Source of the DNA: JAAUTG01 sp964458705
GTDB taxonomy: Bacteria > Bacteroidota > Bacteroidia > Chitinophagales > Saprospiraceae
Assembly: GCA_964458705.1 (NCBI GenBank)
Contig: CAYWKD010000006.1
Coordinates: 36,453-100,452 of the forward strand
Direction of reading: 5' to 3'
DNA: 64,000 bases
Shown: positions 53,143 through 61,466 of the stretch, piece by piece
How positions within the stretch are numbered: the stretch's first letter is position 1
Layout of the letters: each line of letters opens with the position of its first letter
Notes under the pieces: generated by a model
What the model was told of the DNA's origin: nothing
The model's input: only the letters and a program-made list of their open reading frames with translations
Database searches by the model: none
Program-made: the position numbers and the translations under genes

Positions 53143-53922
53143 GTGTTAAACTCCTATTTTAGTATTACCTTCTTAAAATATTACTTCGGTGCCACCTCTC
53201 GATATAAAGTACATTCCCCTTTTGTATTTGATTTTGTAGAAAACGTACTCGAAGACCAACGAAGTTTTTATGTTTTTAGTGAGGTGAACGCACTTAGGAA
53301 ATTGATGGTGCAAGATCAGCGAAGTGCCGTTATTAGTTGCAAATCAGCACCTACGAAGATCAATAAAGTGAAACATATAGAAAAACAACATACTCCAACT
53401 CAGCAATCTTGCCGTCTTTTATTTAAAACTGTGCATTATTACAAACCTAAAGTGATCTTAGAACTAGGCACAGGTCTGGGAATTACTACGCTACATATAG
53501 CAGGAGCAGCTTTAGATAGAACAATTTTTAGTATTGAGGCTTCCATTAATTTATGGGAATTAGCTAATGAGAATTTTAGCCTACTCAAGGCACCAAATAT
53601 CTCTTCAGTAGCAGATGAATACGCTAAAGGTCTAGGAAAATTAGATGATCAAACGATTGATTGCTTAGTTGTAAATCCATTAGCAGCTACTCATATCTCT
53701 GATATTGGAATGATTATTCGATTAATACCAGAAAGTGGAATGATTATTCTGACCGATCTTCAAAATAAAGCTACACAAGCAATCTGGAAGAAATTATTAA
53801 ACACATCTCAAATCAACTTAACTGTTGAGCTTTTTCATTTGGGCATAGCCTGGAAACACAATAATATTAAAGAAAAGCAGAATTATCAACTGATTCCGAG
53901 TACCTGGCGATTTTTTATTTAG
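53143..53922 (+). CDS. SAM-dependent methyltransferase-fold protein
   Basis: GTG starts a 259-residue protein with a Bacteroidota-type N-terminal region (SRYKVHSPFVFDFVENVLED), then a Rossmann core. Motif I is KVILELGTGLGITTLHIAGAAL (about 103-124), and acidic motif II is IFSIEAS. These proteins are of unknown acceptor; the family often sits near lipid or cell-envelope genes. The enzyme is probably cytoplasmic. The GTG is the only plausible start that includes the conserved N-terminus. Confidence 0.86.
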   Translation: MLNSYFSITFLKYYFGATSRYKVHSPFVFDFVENVLEDQRSFYVFSEVNALRKLMVQDQRSAVISCKSAPTKINKVKHIEKQHTPTQQSCRLLFKTVHYYKPKVILELGTGLGITTLHIAGAALDRTIFSIEASINLWELANENFSLLKAPNISSVADEYAKGLGKLDDQTIDCLVVNPLAATHISDIGMIIRLIPESGMIILTDLQNKATQAIWKKLLNTSQINLTVELFHLGIAWKHNNIKEKQNYQLIPSTWRFFI

Positions 53923-53953
53923 AAAAAAGTGAAATTATACCGAATCTAAAAAA

Positions 53954-56152
53954 TTAATTCCCTAGATCAGAAAGATATTTAAGACGAATCAATTGAATCT
54001 CCTCTAGGGTAATATCATCTTCTTTCAATTCCTCAAAAGCGGTCTCAATAGAATCAGTTTCTGCTTCGCTGAAATATTCCCAGATGTCTTCTTTATTGTA
54101 CTCATCAACAGCTTCATCAATATAGTAATCAATATTCAATCTTGTTCCTGAAGATACAATGGCTTCTAATTCATGAAGCATATCTTCCATACTCAATCCT
54201 TGCGAATTTGCAATTTCATCCAATGGAATTTTTCGATCTATTCGCTGAATAATGCCAATTTTAGCCTTTGATTTATTCGCTACCTGTTTCACCACAAAAT
54301 CTGTTGGCCGATCAATATCATTCTCTTTGACATATTCCTTTATAAGTTCAATGAATGGCTTAGCATAGCGCATGGCTTTACCCTTACTCACACCACTTAT
54401 TTTTGACATATCGTCCATCGAAATCGGATACTGAGTTGCCATATCTGCCAGAGAAGGGTCTTGAAAAATGACAAATGGTGGCACATTTTTTTGCTTGGCT
54501 TCGCTTCTACGCAAATCTTTGAGCATCTTCATCAGCGTATCATCGAGCACAGCAGTTTTATCAGCATGAACATCTTCATCGGCAGTATCTATTTTGAAAT
54601 TGTTGTTTAATGAAATTTTGAAGTCATGAGGTTTATTAAGAAAAGCCCTTCCTTTTTTAGTGATTTTTAGCAAGCCATAGCTTTCTATATCTTTTCGCAG
54701 CAGCCCATTTAATGTAGCTTGTCTGAAAATAGAGAACCAAAAGTTATCCTCTTTTTCCTTCCCGATAGAGAATAATTTCTTTTGATCGAACTTAAAATCT
54801 TTCATTTGCTTCGTGTTCTTACCACGAATAAAATCTACCAAAGTCTTGATACCATAGTTTTCTTCCAAGTCCAATACTGCACTCAATGCCTGATGTATCT
54901 CAGTTTGTACTTCTATTTTTTCTTTCGGGTAGCGGCAATTATCACACCTATTATTGCATTGACTATCGTCATATTCTTCACCAAAATAATGCAACAAGAA
55001 TTTTCTTCTACAAGCAGTTGTTTCAGCGTAAGCAGTTACTTCATCCATCAATTGCATACTCATTTCTCGCTCTGCTACTGGTTTGTCTCGTAGAAATTTT
55101 TCTAATCTAAGTATATCTTTGTAGGAATAAAAAGCCAAACAATCCCCTTCCATGCCATCTCGCCCCGCTCTTCCCGTCTCTTGATAATAATTTTCAATAC
55201 TTTTGGGAATATCGTAATGAATAACAAAGCGAACATCAGGTTTGTCGATGCCCATACCGAAAGCAATCGTAGCTACAATCACATCTACTTCTTCCATTAA
55301 GAAGTCGTCTTGAGTTTTACTTCTTGTTTTGGCATCTAATCCCGCATGATAAGGTACTGCTTTAATATCATTTACTTTTAAAACCTGTGCGATTTCTTGG
55401 GTAGATTTTCTACTTTGTACATATATAATGCCTGACTGATTCGCACGTTCCTTCACAAACTGCACAATGCTACGCATTACTTGCTCCTTCTTGCCTTTAG
55501 GTCGAACTTCGTAGTAAAGATTATCTCGGTTGAAGGAGGAAACGAACTTCGCTTCGTCCCGCATATTCAAATTCTTTACAATATCCGATTGTACCTTAGG
55601 TGTAGCTGTAGCTGTAAGAGCAACTGTGGGAATTTCTTCTCCAATTGCCTCAATCATTTCATTGATTCTGCGATATTCAGGGCGAAAATCATGCCCCCAC
55701 TCTGAAATGCAATGTGCTTCGTCTATAGCTACAAATGAAATTTTGGTTTGTTTGAAGAACTCAATATTTTCAGATTTTGTAAGGGTTTCGGGTGCAATGA
55801 AAAGTAATTTCGTCGCTCGATCTACAATATCCTGCTTTACGACTCTCATTTGTGTTCTACTCAAAGAAGAATTAAGAAAATGGGCTACCTCGTCCTTTTG
55901 GCTATATCCTCGAATGGAATCCACTTGATTTTTCATCAGTGCGATAAGTGGAGAAATAACAATGGCAGTCCCGTCTAATAATAGAGCTGGAAGCTGGTAG
56001 CAAAGGGATTTACCACCTCCTGTGGGCATGATGACAAAAGTATCTCTACCATTCAGTACGCTTTGAATAATTTCTTCTTGGTTTCCTTTGAAACTATCAA
56101 ATCCAAAATGCTTTTGGAGCGATTCGTGCAAAAATTCAGTTGTTACTACCAT
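53954..56152 (-). CDS. recQ: ATP-dependent DNA helicase RecQ
   Basis: This 732-residue helicase has Walker A MPTGGGKSLCYQLP (Lys48), the DEAH box in FVAIDEAHCISEWGHDFRP, and motif VI QETGRAGRDG. The zinc-binding RecQ C-terminal region has CRRKFLLHYFGEEY and CNNRCDNC. A winged-helix segment and an HRDC domain follow (DMATQYPISMDDMSKISGVSKGKAMRYAK, about 578-606), and an extra region to residue 732. RecQ unwinds recombination and replication intermediates 3' to 5'. The gene has its own consensus promoter upstream. Confidence 0.97.
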   Translation of the reverse strand: MVVTTEFLHESLQKHFGFDSFKGNQEEIIQSVLNGRDTFVIMPTGGGKSLCYQLPALLLDGTAIVISPLIALMKNQVDSIRGYSQKDEVAHFLNSSLSRTQMRVVKQDIVDRATKLLFIAPETLTKSENIEFFKQTKISFVAIDEAHCISEWGHDFRPEYRRINEMIEAIGEEIPTVALTATATPKVQSDIVKNLNMRDEAKFVSSFNRDNLYYEVRPKGKKEQVMRSIVQFVKERANQSGIIYVQSRKSTQEIAQVLKVNDIKAVPYHAGLDAKTRSKTQDDFLMEEVDVIVATIAFGMGIDKPDVRFVIHYDIPKSIENYYQETGRAGRDGMEGDCLAFYSYKDILRLEKFLRDKPVAEREMSMQLMDEVTAYAETTACRRKFLLHYFGEEYDDSQCNNRCDNCRYPKEKIEVQTEIHQALSAVLDLEENYGIKTLVDFIRGKNTKQMKDFKFDQKKLFSIGKEKEDNFWFSIFRQATLNGLLRKDIESYGLLKITKKGRAFLNKPHDFKISLNNNFKIDTADEDVHADKTAVLDDTLMKMLKDLRRSEAKQKNVPPFVIFQDPSLADMATQYPISMDDMSKISGVSKGKAMRYAKPFIELIKEYVKENDIDRPTDFVVKQVANKSKAKIGIIQRIDRKIPLDEIANSQGLSMEDMLHELEAIVSSGTRLNIDYYIDEAVDEYNKEDIWEYFSEAETDSIETAFEELKEDDITLEEIQLIRLKYLSDLGN

Positions 56153-56717
56153 GAATTCTGTACTTTTTTTTGATTACTACTGCTTCTTATTAGCACAACC
56201 AGCCAAGACTTGGTATCTGTAAAATAGTTTGCAAATGTACTAGTTGATGTATGCTACAAAAAGTATTTTATTTAATGTGTAATATAGGTAAAAACTGGCA
56301 CTTTAGCGAAAATTCTTAAAAGCATCTTTGAATTATTAGATATGGACATTCGAGAACAACTTTTAATCCTAATACTTACTCCCCTACCACAAGTAGCTCA
56401 ATTGATAAAATAATTAAGTTCAATATGCTCAACACTAAGTAAGAGGATGAAATTTTTTACAGGTTTAGATTGTTTATTTGTGTGCATAACTCTTCGTGAA
56501 TGCGATTATTCTATCACTAAGCATTTGAACGAATAAATATTTGAATCTGTCCACTTGCTTACTAGTAAAACATCCATTAATTTGGAATAATTCTCACTAG
56601 TAGTGGCATTTTTACCTAAAATTTCATGCTTTTTAATCACTCCTTAGTAACTACTTTCAAAGTTGGCTGTTCCGAAGGAGAGATTTTTGTTAAAAGCAAC
56701 CAAAAGTAGCAATTTTT
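56153..56717. other. Intergenic region between recQ and kdsD
   Basis: This 565-base region separates two divergent genes and is AT-rich. A 23-codon frame at 56341-56412 is too short and unsupported. The recQ promoter is at its left end. I saw no RNA gene, repeat or conserved element in the right half. Confidence 0.6.
56232..56260 (-). promoter_or_regulatory. Bacteroidota-type promoter for recQ
   Basis: On the minus strand TTTG (56260-56257) and TACATTTG (56239-56232) are separated by 17 bases, fitting TTG-N17-23-TAnnTTTG. It lies 80 bases before the recQ ATG. Confidence 0.55.
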
Positions 56718-57692
56718 ATGATACTTACAGAAAATATAATCCTTAAAACCGCACTGGAAACTATTAAGATTGAGTCGCAAACGATTGCAGCTTTAGCTTC
56801 TAAAATTGATGCTTCATTTGAAACTTTAATAAGAGTTATACACGCTAGTCATGGAAGATTAGTGATCACGGGAATTGGTAAAAGTGCCTTAGTCGGAAAA
56901 AAGATTGTTGCTACTCTCAATTCTACTGGAACGCCAGCACTGTTTATGCACGCTGCTGATGCAATACACGGCGATCTTGGAATGATTCAATCAGACGATA
57001 TCGTATGGTGCATCTCAAAAAGTGGCGAAACCTCAGAAATTAAAGTACTAGTGCCAATGCTGCGGCAACTAGGCAATGCGCTCATTGCAATGGTTAGTAA
57101 TCCCAACTCATTTCTAGGCCAGCAAGCGGACTATATCCTTCACACCCCTGTCATAAAAGAAGCAGACCCCAACAATTTAGCTCCTACTGCTAGTTCTGCT
57201 GCACAAATGGCAATGGGCGATGCTGTAGCGACTTCATTACTGGCTTTAAAGGGATTTACTTCTCAGGATTTTGCACAATTTCATCCAGGAGGTTCACTAG
57301 GTAAAAAACTCTATCTTAGAGTCTCTGATCTATGTTCTAACAACGATCGTCCTGCCATTCAGCAAGACGATAATATCCAAGCAATTATTATTGAGATATC
57401 TGGAAAACGTCTAGGCTGTACAGCCGTATTGAATAAAAGTAAGCAAGTAGTAGGTATTATTACCGACGGAGACTTGCGTAGGATGCTTCAAAAAACAACT
57501 GATATTGCTCAGCTAAAGGCGAGTGAAATCATGACCCCCGATCCAAAGTTTATCCGCAAAAATGCGCTCTGCGTCAAAGCATTAGAGCTAATGCGTCAGC
57601 ACAGCATTACGCAGTTGATCGTGCTAAATGAAAATGATCAGTATGAAGGCATTATTCATTTACACGATCTTATAAAGGAAGGAATCGTCTGA
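56718..57692 (+). CDS. kdsD: Arabinose-5-phosphate isomerase (KdsD/KpsF)
   Basis: This 324-residue enzyme has an N-terminal SIS sugar-isomerase domain (about 30-190; GIGKSALVGKKIVATLNSTGTPA and SKSGETSEI) and two C-terminal CBS domains (about 205-324). It converts ribulose 5-phosphate to arabinose 5-phosphate, the first step to Kdo of lipopolysaccharide. The CBS pair probably senses a nucleotide or Kdo-pathway signal. Conserved His in AADAIHGDLGM and FHPGGSLGK are present. The gene appears monocistronic. Confidence 0.95.
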   Translation: MILTENIILKTALETIKIESQTIAALASKIDASFETLIRVIHASHGRLVITGIGKSALVGKKIVATLNSTGTPALFMHAADAIHGDLGMIQSDDIVWCISKSGETSEIKVLVPMLRQLGNALIAMVSNPNSFLGQQADYILHTPVIKEADPNNLAPTASSAAQMAMGDAVATSLLALKGFTSQDFAQFHPGGSLGKKLYLRVSDLCSNNDRPAIQQDDNIQAIIIEISGKRLGCTAVLNKSKQVVGIITDGDLRRMLQKTTDIAQLKASEIMTPDPKFIRKNALCVKALELMRQHSITQLIVLNENDQYEGIIHLHDLIKEGIV

Positions 57693-57750
57693 TCACTTCG
57701 CGAATGTTTATTCACGTTACTTCGGATTACTAGTGGATAAGACAGATAAA

Positions 57751-57783
57751 GAAAAACCCTTGCTACCATGCAAGGGCTTTTTT
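57751..57783. terminator. Bidirectional terminator between kdsD and tmRNA
   Basis: CCCTTGC (57757-57763) and GCAAGGG (57770-57776) form a perfect 7-base-pair stem with a TACCAT loop. A-runs before it and T-runs after it let it end transcripts from both kdsD and the minus-strand tmRNA. Confidence 0.85.
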
Positions 57784-57785
57784 AG

Positions 57786-58159
57786 TGGAGATGCCGAGAG
57801 TCGAACTCGGGTCCAGAGAAAGCACCAAAGAGCCTTCTACATGCTTAGTTCCTTATTGAATTTTCGAGCGATAGGAAGGTTAAGAAACCCACCGAACTAC
57901 CGCCTTATCTCCTGAATTTCGCTAGTGTGTCGGAGCAAGCACAGCAGCTAGCCTAAGGGTTGGTTGATGTGCAATACACTGTGTATTAGGCGTCAAGCGC
58001 ACCGCACAAAGGCATTATAAGACCTAGTCTTACGCTGCCATGGCATACTGTCTGTTGCCATGTAAAAAGTGTTGATTATCATTTGTTAACGGAGTGAACA
58101 ATCCTGCTCCGACATGCTTACTTTCCAGTTGACAGTCCTGTCGATACCAGTACATCCCC
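57786..58159 (-). ncRNA. ssrA: Transfer-messenger RNA (tmRNA)
   Basis: On the minus strand the RNA begins GGGGATGTACTGGTATCGAC (5' end at 58159) and ends CGAGTTCGACTCTCGGCATC plus TCCA (3' end at 57786). The 5' GGGGATG pairs with the 3' CATCTCC as the acceptor stem, and a TTCGA T-loop is visible. The tag frame at 58059-58030 (minus) encodes GNRQYAMAA and a stop. Genomic CCA is absent (CTA follows), so CCA must be added. It rescues stalled ribosomes with SmpB, which is not encoded here. Length is about 374 bases. Confidence 0.95.
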
Positions 58160-58342
58160 AATAATGAATTAAACAAAATACATTTCTCTTTAAAAGTATG
58201 CGAAATACATAACGCTTTTGCTATCTTAAAAGTTCCATTTCCTAATTTTACTTAAATTTCACATCTCACTACCGAAATAACTAGGTTTATACTACATTTA
58301 CTAAAATGTGATTAATTAAGAAGCATAAAAACTAATTAGATC

Positions 58343-60205
58343 ATGGCACTAACCATCAGAAGCGGAAAAAGTCAACTTACCTTAAAAAAGAGTAGTAATT
58401 TAGTAGGCCTGAAATCAAAGCAAAGTGATGTTGAGCCAAACTATGTAGAAAAAGAATACTACAAGAATATTGGAGGCTTCAATGTAATACAATTGGCAAG
58501 AGGTTTACAAGATATTGATACTAAACTGGACGAAGTGCGCCAATTGGACGAAGTAAAAGTAGGAACGCATGTATATTATGCAGATGGTAGCAATCGACCT
58601 ATTGTCCCAACAGGAGAAATATACATTCAATTCGAGGCGGGAACGGGCGAGGGAGAACAAAACACTGTCCTGAATGAATATACTTTGAAGTTGGTGGAGC
58701 GCAAGAGTGCCACTACCATTGTCGCTTGTGTTACTGCTCATTCACCTAATCCACTTAAAGTCGCTGAAGCACTGGAGCAAGTTTCACTTGTAAAATGGGT
58801 AGAACCCGATCTGGATGCTCCCTTAGATGAGTACGATTTTGTCCTTCCTGAGGACGACTTGATATCTCATCAGTGGCATTTGAAAAATGAAGGCTTCGTA
58901 GTTGATGCTAATTGGCAACTTAAAAAAAATGCTGATGCAAAAGTAATAGACGCTTGGAAAAGACTAGGCAGCATGGGATCACCAAATGTGGTAGTAGCAG
59001 TTATCGACAATGGATTCGACTTAGAGCATCCAGATTTAAAAGAAAAAGTCTATCGACCTTTTGACAATTGGACAAATACAGTCAATAAAATACCTGGTGC
59101 ATCTTCTGGACATACGCACGGCACCCCCTGTGCAAGTGTCGCTGTTGCTACTTCTAACGGTAAGGGCATTGTAGGAGCTGCTCCCAACGCTAGGTTTATG
59201 CCAATACATGGCACCACTTTCAGCACGAGAGCAACAGAGCGGATGTTTGACTATTGCATCCAAAATGGAGCAGATGTCATTAGCTGTAGTTGGGGAACAA
59301 CAGATGCCAATTTTCAACTTAATGCCATGAAAGAATCTGCTATAGCAAAAGCTGCAAGAGAAGGACGTAATGGAAAAGGCTGTGTCGTGCTATTTGCCGT
59401 AGGAAATGATGATTTAGATTACATTAACTTCTATGCTAGCCATCCTGACGTCATAGCAGTTGCTGCCTCCACCAGCAAAGATGAACATGCGGACTACTCC
59501 AATCGAGGCTTAGAAGTATCCGTATGTGCGCCATCCAATGGCGATTGGCCTATAACGGCTGCCAGAGCAAGTTGGGATGAAGGTATTGAATGGGAATCAG
59601 GTGTATTCAAGTTTTGGCGAGATGGACGCTCCAGAGGTGATTCGTACAAGCATTTTGGAGGTACATCCAGTGCATGCCCTTTAGTTGCAGGCATCTGTGC
59701 TTTGATGCTTTCCGCCAATCCCAATTTGACTGCTAAGGAAATCAAAGAAATTCTCCAACAAACGGCGGATAAAATTGGTGATTCATCAGAATATAAAAAT
59801 GGACATTCACAAAAGTATGGTTATGGTAGAGTAAATGCAGACAAAGCAGTGGCAGAGGCAATCCGAAGAAGTGATGCTTTCTCCAGCAAAGGCTTTGACA
59901 TCAATGTAGGAATTAGTAAAGGGCAGGGATTGTTTCGATTTGCTGTGGAAAAACAAGAGCCCGCAGGCTGGGGGGTTCAGATTGGAGCATTTGCAGATTA
60001 TGGCAATGTCCTAATTCAAGCCGAGTCATTACAGCGGCGTTTCAATGAACCTGTTATTGTAAATATCAATGAAATTGATGGTAAAACTGTTTACAAAATA
60101 GTTGTAGGTGCTTTTGATGATGTCGAAGCGGCTAGAGCTCTAGAGCAGAAGATGGAGCTATTAGATGTGAAAGGCTTTTTGCGTAATCTAAAAGACTTAG
60201 CTTAG
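58343..60205 (+). CDS. S8 subtilisin-like serine peptidase with C-terminal SPOR domain
   Basis: This 620-residue protein has a full catalytic set: Asp222 in VIDNGFDLEHPD, His259 in GHTHGTPCA, oxyanion Asn355 in FAVGND and Ser442 in GGTSSACPLVAG. A propeptide-like region of about 190 residues precedes the catalytic domain. The C-terminus (about 541-620) reads as a SPOR domain (GWGVQIGAFADYGNVLIQAESLQRRF then YKIVVGAFDDVEAARAL), which normally binds denuded peptidoglycan. No signal peptide is visible, so export is unclear. The combination suggests peptidase action at the cell wall or division site if it is exported. Confidence 0.92.
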   Translation: MALTIRSGKSQLTLKKSSNLVGLKSKQSDVEPNYVEKEYYKNIGGFNVIQLARGLQDIDTKLDEVRQLDEVKVGTHVYYADGSNRPIVPTGEIYIQFEAGTGEGEQNTVLNEYTLKLVERKSATTIVACVTAHSPNPLKVAEALEQVSLVKWVEPDLDAPLDEYDFVLPEDDLISHQWHLKNEGFVVDANWQLKKNADAKVIDAWKRLGSMGSPNVVVAVIDNGFDLEHPDLKEKVYRPFDNWTNTVNKIPGASSGHTHGTPCASVAVATSNGKGIVGAAPNARFMPIHGTTFSTRATERMFDYCIQNGADVISCSWGTTDANFQLNAMKESAIAKAAREGRNGKGCVVLFAVGNDDLDYINFYASHPDVIAVAASTSKDEHADYSNRGLEVSVCAPSNGDWPITAARASWDEGIEWESGVFKFWRDGRSRGDSYKHFGGTSSACPLVAGICALMLSANPNLTAKEIKEILQQTADKIGDSSEYKNGHSQKYGYGRVNADKAVAEAIRRSDAFSSKGFDINVGISKGQGLFRFAVEKQEPAGWGVQIGAFADYGNVLIQAESLQRRFNEPVIVNINEIDGKTVYKIVVGAFDDVEAARALEQKMELLDVKGFLRNLKDLA

Positions 60206-60308
60206 AATATTTTTTAATCACTTAGAATTGTAATTACGACTAGATCAATGCGTTATTCAATAACCAGCAAAACTATTCGTTTACTTGAACCAAAACTAAC
60301 AAATATTT

Positions 60309-60911
60309 ATGTTGATAAGATTATTAGTTGTAATCGGTGCTTTATTTTTACAAACTGAACTTTCAGCGCAGTATCGTCGAGTGTTTCATGAAACATTTGA
60401 AGTGAGTGATAGTATTGATCTCATCTCCTTTGACTTGGCAGGTGATATTGCTTACGAAACTTGGTCGGGCAACGTAATTATGACCGAAACGGCTGTTGAA
60501 CTGATGGACGCTTCAACTAATATATTTGATCATTTTGAAAAAATTGGGCGTTACGACATTTTGGTGCTTTCCTCAGACACTGATAGCACAAAGACGAGCT
60601 TAAACCAAACTGCAGACTCCCTTTACGCCGAAGCAGTTGCTATGTATGATAGTTCATTAATACAAGCACCACAATTAGAGTTAGAAGTGTTTTCTAAAGA
60701 TAAAATTAGAGAATCTATTCAGTTAAGAAGAAATATTGACGGCAAAATAGTTGAACGAACCGTGCAAGAATGGGTACAGGTTAGAGTCTTCATTCCCGAA
60801 GTATTTGAGTCTAAAAATGAGAATAACACAGCATGGCAGCGCAAATCAACAGAGGAAGAAGAAAAAGAGAAGCAACAGTCAGATATGCCAAAAGAGAATG
60901 AAAGTAACTGA
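60309..60911 (+). CDS. Secreted protein of unknown function
   Basis: This 200-residue protein has a signal peptide (about 1-20, ending LSAQ). The mature part begins YRRVFHETFEVSDSIDLISFDLAGDIAYETWSGNVIMTETAVEL, an alternating beta-like pattern resembling putative adhesin/DUF4097 blades. The last 30 residues are Glu, Lys and Ser-rich, probably disordered. Function is unknown. It lies 103 bp downstream of the subtilase on the same strand and could be a partner or substrate, which is inference only. Confidence 0.75.
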   Translation: MLIRLLVVIGALFLQTELSAQYRRVFHETFEVSDSIDLISFDLAGDIAYETWSGNVIMTETAVELMDASTNIFDHFEKIGRYDILVLSSDTDSTKTSLNQTADSLYAEAVAMYDSSLIQAPQLELEVFSKDKIRESIQLRRNIDGKIVERTVQEWVQVRVFIPEVFESKNENNTAWQRKSTEEEEKEKQQSDMPKENESN

Positions 60912-60924
60912 GTTAACATTGCTA

Positions 60925-61350
60925 TCATTTTCCAAACAGCTTTTGATACACAGGTCTTCTTCCTGTAAATTGAAAATACAGTCCGGGATAAATCAAATAA
61001 TCTAATATCTGACTGCCAGTAGAAAATTGAATGTCATCTATAATCAAGCTGCCCTTTGGCTGTTTTAGAATTCGATGTTTATGTCGCCATGTTTTAAGTG
61101 GAAAGGGCAACTGCTTGCCTTCATCAATGAAATATATTTCTTCTGAAAGTTCCTTCTGCTCCACAATTAGTGCATCAAAACGCTGATTAAATATCTGCAC
61201 ATGCACCTCATCTCCTTCCATGCTTCCATCGAATCGCAACAATTTTAATGGTGGAAAAACAGGTTTGAGCGCTACGAATAAGTCCTCGTTAAATCCTTCC
61301 CAAACTACTTTATAATCAGCAACAACGGGTGTTTTTATTAGTATTTGCAT
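60925..61350 (-). CDS. SRPBCC (START-like) ligand-binding family protein
   Basis: This 141-residue protein fits a Bacteroidota-type SRPBCC family. Matching elements are VWEGFNEDLFVALKPVFPPLKLLRFDGSMEGDEVHVQIF and, later, FIDEGKQLPFPLKTWRHKHRI, then IIDDIQFSTGSQILDYLIYPGLYFQF. The fold binds hydrophobic ligands in a helix-grip cavity. There is no signal peptide. Ligand and role are unknown. It converges with the 60309 gene with 13 bp between stops. Confidence 0.87.
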   Translation of the reverse strand: MQILIKTPVVADYKVVWEGFNEDLFVALKPVFPPLKLLRFDGSMEGDEVHVQIFNQRFDALIVEQKELSEEIYFIDEGKQLPFPLKTWRHKHRILKQPKGSLIIDDIQFSTGSQILDYLIYPGLYFQFTGRRPVYQKLFGK

Positions 61351-61466
61351 AAAATAGTATCAATAAAATGACCAAACCACAGTTTTACTTATCTTCCCTT
61401 TACCAAACTAGATTTTAATTGGGTTGTTTTGACTACAATACATTAATTTAAAATCATACCAAGCAC

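Noticed and set aside
56341..56412. 23-codon frame between recQ and kdsD
   Set aside because: Too short, no ribosome-binding site and no recognisable product.
57733..57915. 60-residue open frame overlapping the 3' part of the tmRNA region
   Set aside because: It lies across a terminator and the tmRNA on the opposite strand, so it is a shadow of RNA sequence.
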